The notes under the pieces were generated by a model, which was not told the DNA's origin, did not search any database, and saw nothing but the letters and a program-made list of their open reading frames with translations. Of a stretch of DNA of 9,962 bases, positions 6,139 through 9,962 are shown one piece after another. A program made the translations under genes and the position numbers. Within the stretch, counting starts at the first letter, position 1. The number at the start of each line of letters is the position of its first letter. Source of the stretch: UBA1774 sp045223835 (GTDB lineage: Bacteria; Bacillota; Clostridia; Oscillospirales; Oscillospiraceae); NCBI GenBank assembly GCA_045223835.1, contig JBGUZS010000047.1, positions 1 through 9,962 on the forward strand, given 5' to 3'.

Positions 6139-6954
6139 TTACCAGTCCGAATCCCAGTCCGTATCCCCGGAATCCCAGCTGTCGTAATCATAGGTATCGC
6201 CGCCGGAATCGGAGCTGGAGCTCTGGAGCTCCTCCCAGGCTTCGGAATCGGTGAAGGCGCTGCCGCCCCAGGAATCGCTGTATTCATTTCCCTGGTAATA
6301 TTCCCGGTAATCCTCATAGGGGAAGGCTTCCACCTCGTACCAGTCGTCCGTATAGCTGTCCATGAACCAGGCGGCGCCGTAGCGGTAGAACAGATCCTCT
6401 CCCACCCGGTAGTAGCCGTCGTTCCGGTGGGTGATGCGGTTGGAAACGGCGGAGAAGATCGAGCTCAGAGCAAGGAGGATCACCAGGGGCAGGAGGATGT
6501 TCCGCAGAAAGCTGTTCTTCTTCCGGGCGCCGCCCCGGGCCGCGCCGGAGGAGGCGGCGGGCCGCCGGAGATCGGACCGGAGCTCGTGCTCCGCCATCAG
6601 CTTATCGTAAAGCTCCCCCACGGCATGGGCTTCGTCCGGCCCGCGGTACCGGATCGCCCGGCTGCCGTCGGCCTTGTTTTTATAGACCACGAAATCCGAA
6701 CCATCCCGATAGATGCCGAAGGCCCGGGGTTCCCGGTAATCCTCCCCGATGAAGAAGCGCATCTTCTCCAGGGGCATGCCCCTGGAGGCGCAGTAGGCCT
6801 GGAGCTCGGCAATGGTCCGGGGCCTGTCCCCGTTTCCCCCGGGGGCGGGGGAGGCGCCGGGGAGATAATAGGGGTTCGGCGCGCCGCAATGCGGGCAGTT
6901 CTGGTCATCGGAGCTCATGGAGGAGCCGCAGTATTCGCAGCGGAGTGTCGCCAT
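6139..6954 (-). CDS. Zinc-ribbon, single-pass membrane protein of unknown function
   Basis: A 271-residue protein. An N-terminal zinc ribbon holds CEYC (6-9) and CPHC (20-23). A Pro/Gly-rich spacer leads to a compact mixed domain at about 47-125 (TIAELQAYCASRGMPLEKMRFF; FGIYRDGSDFVVYKNKADGSRAIRYRG). After a basic stretch (128-147) comes one membrane helix, about 152-172 (ILLPLVILLALSSIFSAV). The outer part contains a tyrosine/tryptophan-rich segment (180-206) and a very acidic Ser/Asp/Tyr/Trp tail (226-271) ending in repeated D-x-D-W units. Positive residues before the helix suggest the zinc ribbon is cytoplasmic. Similar architectures occur in clostridial proteins of unknown function; I cannot name a family. 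The start at 6954 is preferred because GGGAGGG (6961-6967) lies about 6 bases before it, whereas the ATG two codons earlier (6960) touches that site. It is divergent from the metal-sensor gene. Confidence 0.82.
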   Translation of the reverse strand: MATLRCEYCGSSMSSDDQNCPHCGAPNPYYLPGASPAPGGNGDRPRTIAELQAYCASRGMPLEKMRFFIGEDYREPRAFGIYRDGSDFVVYKNKADGSRAIRYRGPDEAHAVGELYDKLMAEHELRSDLRRPAASSGAARGGARKKNSFLRNILLPLVILLALSSIFSAVSNRITHRNDGYYRVGEDLFYRYGAAWFMDSYTDDWYEVEAFPYEDYREYYQGNEYSDSWGGSAFTDSEAWEELQSSSSDSGGDTYDYDSWDSGDTDWDSDW

Positions 6955-7006
6955 GTTCATCCCTCCCGCTTATGGAAGATCGGCCGGAGTTATCCGGCGG
7001 CTCCTC

Positions 7007-7035
7007 ATGATACCATGTTTTCCGGGAAGCGTCAA
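7007..7035 (-). promoter_or_regulatory. Promoter of the zinc-ribbon gene
   Basis: On the minus strand: TTGACG (7030-7035), a 17-bp spacer and TATCAT (7007-7012), with TGG directly before the -10 box (extended -10). Transcription would begin near 7000, giving a leader of about 45 bases that includes the GGGAGGG ribosome site. Confidence 0.75.
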
Positions 7036-7081
7036 ATCCGCGCGTCCCGGATCGGGCTTCCCCTGCGCCCCGGGGAAAAAG

Positions 7082-7098
7082 ATCCCCCGGCGGGGGAT
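7082..7098. promoter_or_regulatory. C5/G5-tract palindrome, candidate CsoR operator
   Basis: ATCCCCC (7082-7088), GGC, GGGGGAT (7092-7098) is a perfect inverted repeat with 7-bp arms. Operators of the CsoR/RcnR family are known to be palindromes built on G/C tracts flanked by AT bases. This one lies 21 bp upstream of the csoR-like gene's -10 box, overlapping where a -35 box would be. On the minus strand the same hairpin is followed by C and five T (from 7080 down to 7076), so it could instead be, or also be, a terminator for transcripts running antisense to the sensor gene. Confidence 0.5.
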
Positions 7099-7115
7099 GT
7101 AATTTGGGAAAAACA

Positions 7116-7124
7116 TGGTATAAT
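7116..7124 (+). promoter_or_regulatory. Extended -10 promoter of the metal-sensor gene
   Basis: TGG followed by the consensus TATAAT (7119-7124) gives an extended -10 element. No good -35 hexamer is present at 17 bp (GATGTA at 7096-7101). Transcription would start near 7131, leaving a leader of about 29 bases. The missing -35 box is compatible with regulation at the overlapping palindrome. Confidence 0.7.
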
Positions 7125-7159
7125 AATGCCCGAAACCGAAACGAAAGGGGGGCGTGAGG

Positions 7160-7525
7160 ATGAGAAGCGCGCGCAGACCCTTCCTCTGCCATGAGGGAGG
7201 CCATGGGGAGCTGAGCCATGTGGGCGGAGGCCATCACGACCACGAGCATCCCCATCCCCATGTCCACCAGAACACAAAGCAGGTGCTGAACCGCCTCTCC
7301 CGGATCACCGGCCACCTGAATGCGGTGAAGACCATGGTGGAGACCGGACGGGACTGCTCCGAGGTGCTGATCCAGCTGGCGGCGGTGCAGTCCGCCCTGA
7401 ACGGGGTCTGCCAGGTGATCCTGGAGGACCATATCGACCACTGCATCGTGGACGCGGTGCAGACCGGGGACATGGCCGCCATCGAGGAGCTGAACAAGGC
7501 CATCAAGACCCTGATGAAGAAGTGA
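7160..7525 (+). CDS. CsoR/RcnR/FrmR-family metal-sensing repressor with His-rich N-terminus
   Basis: A 121-residue all-helical repressor of the CsoR/RcnR/FrmR (DUF156) family, which release DNA on binding a metal or electrophile. The domain starts near residue 38 (NTKQVLNRLSRITGHLNAVKTMVETGRDC). Putative ligands are C66 (GRDCSEVL), H91 and C95 (LEDHIDHC), the C-H-C set known for Cu(I)-sensing CsoR rather than the H-C-H-H of nickel/cobalt RcnR. An unusual 36-residue N-terminal extension contains ten histidines, mostly in an alternating run (GHHDHEHPHPHVH), which could bind further metal. The ATG at 7160 fits the AGGGGG site 8 bases upstream; a GTG at 7154 is too close to it. No copper exporter or chaperone is adjacent, so targets may be elsewhere or only itself. 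The family call is strong; copper specificity is an inference. Confidence 0.9.
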   Translation: MRSARRPFLCHEGGHGELSHVGGGHHDHEHPHPHVHQNTKQVLNRLSRITGHLNAVKTMVETGRDCSEVLIQLAAVQSALNGVCQVILEDHIDHCIVDAVQTGDMAAIEELNKAIKTLMKK

Positions 7526-7527
7526 CT

Positions 7528-7542
7528 TACCCGCACCGGGTA
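7528..7542. repeat. TACCC/GGGTA palindrome just after the metal-sensor gene
   Basis: TACCCG (7528-7533), CAC, CGGGTA (7537-7542) is a perfect 6-bp-arm inverted repeat starting two bases after the sensor stop codon. The TACCC...GGGTA form resembles described CsoR-family sites, but no promoter is visible beside it. It overlaps the left arm of the longer hairpin that follows by one base and may simply be part of the transcript-end structure. Confidence 0.4.
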
Positions 7543-7576
7543 CCCCCGCCTCCGGCCCATCGGCAGAGGCGGGGGT
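7542..7576. terminator. Hairpin between convergent genes, no T run
   Basis: ACCCCCGCCTC (7542-7552) pairs perfectly with GAGGCGGGGGT (7566-7576) across a 13-base loop. It sits between the ends of the metal-sensor gene and the kinase-like gene, where a bidirectional terminator is expected. Neither side has a U tract, so it may act weakly, need Rho, or mainly protect transcript ends. Confidence 0.5.
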
Positions 7577-7598
7577 CTCTCCACCCCCAGGGCTTCCG

Positions 7599-8135
7599 TC
7601 AGCCCGGAAGGAGCTGCTCCGCCAGGGCCGCGATGGTCCCCTCATAGTCCGAGTCGATGAGGGCGACCGGCTCTCCGGCCTCCCGGAAGCGGGCGACAAA
7701 GGCGCGGTTGTCCGCCTTCAGACTTTCCGGGGATAAGCCCGAAGCATCCTGCCGGGATTCGATATCGCACCTATGCCGGAGGATCTCCCCGAAGCTTGTC
7801 TCAATGTACCGGTCTGTGAAGGCGAGGCAGAGGAACCGGATGGAGGCCAGATACCCTTCGTCGAAGTCCCGCCGCCAGCTCCCGGGGATATAACAGCCCT
7901 CCAGGATGAGGTTCTGCCGGTTTTCCACGGCGGTCTTGACCATCTCCCGGAGGATGGGCCAGAGATAGTCCGTCAGGGCGTCGTCGTCCTCCGGGGTCAG
8001 GGGGGTGTTCCCGCTGCGGATCAGCCCCATCTTCAGATGGTCGATGGAGAGATAGGGCCATCGGGTCCTTTCCAGCAGCCGCTGGGCCAGAAGGGTCTTC
8101 CCGGTATGGGAGGCTCCGGTAATCAGGAGGACCAT
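7599..8135 (-). CDS. P-loop kinase-like / AAA-type NTP-binding protein
   Basis: A 178-residue single-domain P-loop protein of the small-molecule kinase type. Walker A GASHTGKT is at residues 7-14 near the very start, as in shikimate, gluconate or 2-phosphoglycerate kinase-like proteins. An aspartate in LSIDHLKMG (29-37) is where such enzymes contact substrate. NLILEGCYIPG (75-85) is a Walker B-like strand. Arginines around 118-128 (ILRHRCDIESRQD) could belong to the lid. No DNA-binding or toxin partner is present. The substrate is unknown. The start at 8135 lies 6 bases after the Nudix stop; GGAGGG (8146-8151) inside the end of that gene is about 10 bases upstream, somewhat long but usable. 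It is the last gene of the ispG operon. I am sure of the fold, not of the reaction. Confidence 0.8.
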   Translation of the reverse strand: MVLLITGASHTGKTLLAQRLLERTRWPYLSIDHLKMGLIRSGNTPLTPEDDDALTDYLWPILREMVKTAVENRQNLILEGCYIPGSWRRDFDEGYLASIRFLCLAFTDRYIETSFGEILRHRCDIESRQDASGLSPESLKADNRAFVARFREAGEPVALIDSDYEGTIAALAEQLLPG

Positions 8136-8141
8136 TTCCGG

Positions 8142-8633
8142 TCAGCCCTCCAGCTGCAGCACTTCCTTCAGCGCCGTGTACTCCCGGAGATACAGGCCCC
8201 GCTTCATGCCCTTTTCCCCCGCGTAGTCGTCGTACCGGGAAAAGATGGCCAGGGCCTCCTCCGGGTCGACCCAGCGGGGCTCCAGCATCAGGCGCTCCTC
8301 CAGGTCCGTGGGCTTCCGCTCCGTCTCGCGGGCCACCGCCGCAGGGAAGAAGCGGTTGATATGCCGCATATCGCCGAAGTACTCGATGATTTCCAGGGCG
8401 CATTCCCGGGGCTCGATGAGGAAGCCGGATTCCTCCGCCACCTCCCGGATGACGGTCTCCCGGTCGCTCTCCCCCTCCTCCTTGCCGCCGCCGGGGATCA
8501 TCCACAGGTCGCCGGCGGCCGGGTAGTGGGACAGGAGCACCAGGCCGTCCCGGAGCACGATGCCCCGGCAGGCTCTGCGGGTGCGGGCGAACTGCCCGGA
8601 GTAAGTCTGGTCGATCAGTTCCAAAGTCTTCAT
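8142..8633 (-). CDS. Nudix hydrolase
   Basis: A 163-residue Nudix-fold protein. The 23-residue Nudix box is complete: G49-x5-E55-x7-R63-E64-V-A-E67-E68-S-G70-F71 within IPGGGKEEGESDRETVIREVAEESGF. The glutamates bind the Mg2+ used to cleave a nucleoside diphosphate linked to another group. An N-terminal strand region (CRGIVLRDGLVLLSHYPAAGDLWMIPGG, 22-49) and a C-terminal WVDPEEAL (121-128) are also typical. The substrate (house-cleaning nucleotide, ADP-ribose, or an isoprenoid-related diphosphate) cannot be told from sequence. The ATG at 8633 begins one base after the ispG stop, with GGGGAGGA (8641-8648) inside ispG at good spacing, so the two are co-transcribed and probably coupled. Confidence 0.93.
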   Translation of the reverse strand: MKTLELIDQTYSGQFARTRRACRGIVLRDGLVLLSHYPAAGDLWMIPGGGKEEGESDRETVIREVAEESGFLIEPRECALEIIEYFGDMRHINRFFPAAVARETERKPTDLEERLMLEPRWVDPEEALAIFSRYDDYAGEKGMKRGLYLREYTALKEVLQLEG

Positions 8634-8634
8634 C

Positions 8635-9690
8635 TTATGTCCTCCCCTCGTCCTGATCCGCCCGGATCAGGGCGAAAAGTCTTTCTGTCAGCTCGGCATA
8701 GGGGTATTTCCCCACCCGCTCTCCCTTCCGGAAGAGAATGCCGTAATCCCGGCCGCCGGCTACGCCGTAGTCCGCCCCCGCGGCTTCCCCGGGGCCGTTC
8801 ACCACGCAGCCCATCACCGCCACCTTCAGGGGGCGGTGGATCTCCTTCAGCCGGTCCTCCACCTCCGCGTACAGGGCGGGCAGGTCGATCTCCGTCCGTC
8901 CGCAGGTGGGGCAGGCGATCAGCTCCGGCTCATCCCGGCGCAGGCCGACGGCCCGGAGGATCATGAGTCCCACCTCCGGTTCCCGCACCGGATCCCCGGT
9001 CAGGGAGACCCGCAGGGTATCCCCGATGCCGTCCAGCAGCAGGGCGCCGATGCCCGCGGCGGATTTGATCACCGCCTGCTCTCCGCCCCCGGTCTCCGTC
9101 ACCCCGATATGCAGGGGGTAATCCGTCCGCTCCGCCGCCAGGCGGTTGGCCGCCACGGTGCCCGCCACGTCGGAGCACTTGAGGCTGAGACAGATGTCGT
9201 CAAAGCCGAATTCATTCAGCAGGCGCACGTGGCCCAGGGCGCTCTCCACCATGGCCTCCGGGGTGACGCCCCCGAATTTCTCCAGCAGGGGCTTTTCCAG
9301 GCTGCCCCCGTTGATGCCGATGCGGATGGGAAGCCCGTTTGCGCGGCAGGCCTCCGCCACCCTGCCCACGTTTTCCCGCCCGCCGATGTTTCCGGGATTG
9401 ATGCGGATGGCGGCCATGCCGCTCTCCGCCGCCGTCAGGGCCAGGCGGTAGTCGAAATGGATATCCGCGACGAGGGGCACCGGGGAGGCGTCCGCGATCT
9501 CCCGCAGGGCCGCCGCCGCCTTCGGGTGGGGCACCGCCAGGCGCACGATCTCCGCCCCCGCCGCCGCCAGGGCCCGGATCTGGGCCAGGGTGGAGACCGG
9601 GTCTTCGGTTTTCGTATTGCACATGCTCTGGATGGAGACCGGCGCGCCGCCCCCCACCGGGACGGAGCCCACCATCAAACGCTTGCTCAT
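8635..9690 (-). CDS. ispG: 4-hydroxy-3-methylbut-2-en-1-yl diphosphate synthase (IspG/GcpE)
   Basis: A 351-residue bacterial-type IspG, the [4Fe-4S] enzyme that reductively opens MEcPP to HMBPP in the MEP isoprenoid pathway. The N-terminal TIM barrel covers about 1-250 with the family landmarks PVSIQSMCNTKTED (17-30), LVADIHFDYRLAL (73-85), RINPGNIG (96-103), IRIGINGGSLE (122-132) and GIGDTLRVSLTGDP (221-234). The C-terminal iron-sulfur domain has C260 and C263 (CPTCGRTE), C295 (MGCVVNGPGE) and the fourth ligand candidate E302. Length is normal for the short bacterial form. The ATG at 9690 has GGAGGTG (9695-9701) directly upstream. The open frame continues upstream without homology into the repeat tract, so longer starts are rejected. 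First gene of the ispG-Nudix-kinase operon; no clear promoter was found in the 270 bases upstream. Confidence 0.96.
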   Translation of the reverse strand: MSKRLMVGSVPVGGGAPVSIQSMCNTKTEDPVSTLAQIRALAAAGAEIVRLAVPHPKAAAALREIADASPVPLVADIHFDYRLALTAAESGMAAIRINPGNIGGRENVGRVAEACRANGLPIRIGINGGSLEKPLLEKFGGVTPEAMVESALGHVRLLNEFGFDDICLSLKCSDVAGTVAANRLAAERTDYPLHIGVTETGGGEQAVIKSAAGIGALLLDGIGDTLRVSLTGDPVREPEVGLMILRAVGLRRDEPELIACPTCGRTEIDLPALYAEVEDRLKEIHRPLKVAVMGCVVNGPGEAAGADYGVAGGRDYGILFRKGERVGKYPYAELTERLFALIRADQDEGRT

Positions 9691-9730
9691 AAAACACCTC
9701 CGGAAGAGGGTCTGATTCCTTAAGACGCAC

Positions 9731-9902
9731 GGAAAAGCCCCGCAGAGTTCCCGCCCGCTCGTCGTCGCGGGCTTCGTATCGTTCGCTTCGGCCGGAAGGC
9801 CAAAGCTCATTCACTCCGCCGCTCCTCCTCTCCAAAATGAAAGCAAAGCTTTCATTTCAGACTGTAGACAAAGTGAAAAAGCCTCGCAGAGTTCGCGCCC
9901 GC
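9731..9902. repeat. Two diverged direct copies of a non-coding repeat unit
   Basis: The segment GAAAAGCCCCGCAGAGTTC followed by CCGCCCGC (9732-9758) recurs as GAAAAAGCCTCGCAGAGTTC followed by GCGCCCGC (9875-9902), the second copy lying about 143 bases further on. Each copy runs into a GC-rich inverted repeat: GCCCGC/GCGGGC (9753-9758, 9767-9772) in the first and TTCGCGCC/GGCGCGAA (9892-9899, 9904-9911) in the second. Nothing here looks like a gene. A dispersed intergenic repeat family of this genome is the likeliest explanation. Confidence 0.6.
9835..9857. repeat. 10-bp-arm AT-rich inverted repeat
   Basis: AAATGAAAGC (9835-9844), AAA, GCTTTCATTT (9848-9857) is a perfect inverted repeat with a three-base spacer. 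It lies between the two copies of the repeat unit and could be a protein-binding site, part of a mobile repeat, or an RNA hairpin. Confidence 0.8.
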
Positions 9903-9924
9903 AGGCGCGAATGAGATGAGATTC

Positions 9925-9957
9925 ATTTTGGGGCGAAATTCATTTTTGCCCCAAAAT
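9925..9957. repeat. 10-bp-arm inverted repeat with internal direct repeat
   Basis: ATTTTGGGGC (9925-9934) pairs perfectly with GCCCCAAAAT (9948-9957) across 13 bases. The sequence GAGATTCATTTT (9918-9929) reappears as GAAATTCATTTT (9935-9946), so one half-site motif is repeated with a 17-base period. TCATTTTGGRG also occurs inverted at 9831-9840, linking this hairpin to the rest of the repeat tract. Confidence 0.75.
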
Positions 9958-9962
9958 ACTGC

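Noticed and set aside
7015..7030. A third parS-like site, TGTTTTCCGGGAAGCG.
   Set aside because: It matches the consensus at only 11 of 16 positions and breaks the central CACGTG core, so it is probably chance.
7773..8966. A 397-codon plus-strand open frame antisense to the kinase, Nudix and ispG genes.
   Set aside because: Complete catalytic motifs of three known families lie on the opposite strand; the plus-strand translation is Pro/Gly/Arg-rich without any family signature.
9691..9810. Upstream in-frame ATG adding 40 residues to IspG.
   Set aside because: The extension comes from the repeat tract, has no IspG homology, and the ATG at 9690 has a strong GGAGGTG ribosome site and starts the family-typical sequence.
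9731..9962. CRISPR array or tRNA in the repeat-rich end.
   Set aside because: Only two diverged copies with a 143-base spacing and no uniform spacers; no cloverleaf with a TTCRA T-loop motif could be drawn.

Overview
The window reads as chromosomal DNA of a GC-rich member of the Firmicutes, most likely a Clostridia/Oscillospirales-type gut bacterium. This is inferred from a Soj/Spo0J-type parABS locus with a Bacillus-like parS site, strong GGAGG ribosome binding sites, sigma-A-type promoters (TTGAAA or TTGCAA, 17 bp, TATACT) and GC-rich codon use throughout. The two parS sites and the neighbouring rsmG suggest a location near the replication origin. No genus can be named from sequence reading alone.

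Layout. (1) 1-586: a small XRE-type HTH regulator on the plus strand, ending in a very strong hairpin terminator. (2) 587-1117: a nitroreductase-family flavoprotein on the minus strand with a well-formed promoter. (3) 1118-1336: a divergent intergenic region holding two parS sites and two outward-facing promoters. (4) 1337-6065: a tightly packed plus-strand run of parA, parB, serS, mscL, a membrane-anchored protein of unknown function and rsmG, closed by an intrinsic terminator. The only clear promoter seen for this run lies directly against the parA start codon, so the parA message would be essentially leaderless. (5) 6139-6954: a minus-strand zinc-ribbon, single-pass membrane protein of unknown function. 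(6) 7160-7525: a plus-strand CsoR/RcnR-family metal sensor with a histidine-rich N-terminal extension. (7) 7599-9690: a minus-strand operon ispG - Nudix hydrolase - P-loop kinase-like protein. (8) 9691-9962: a non-coding tract rich in inverted repeats and containing two diverged copies of one repeat unit.

How the parts fit. The plus-strand operon joins chromosome segregation (ParA, ParB, parS) with translation (SerRS, RsmG) and osmotic protection (MscL), a housekeeping mix often found near the origin. The metal sensor and the zinc-ribbon gene are divergent and share a 205-bp promoter region. That region contains a C5/G5-tract palindrome which could be the sensor's own operator. The ispG operon supplies the penultimate step of the MEP isoprenoid pathway, plus two enzymes of unassigned substrate.

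No CRISPR array, transposase, phage gene, rRNA or tRNA was seen. I did not find a convincing new multi-gene system. The items most worth a second look are the leaderless parA promoter beside two parS sites, the unusual SerRS active-site signatures, the putative CsoR operator, and the repeat-rich tract upstream of ispG.
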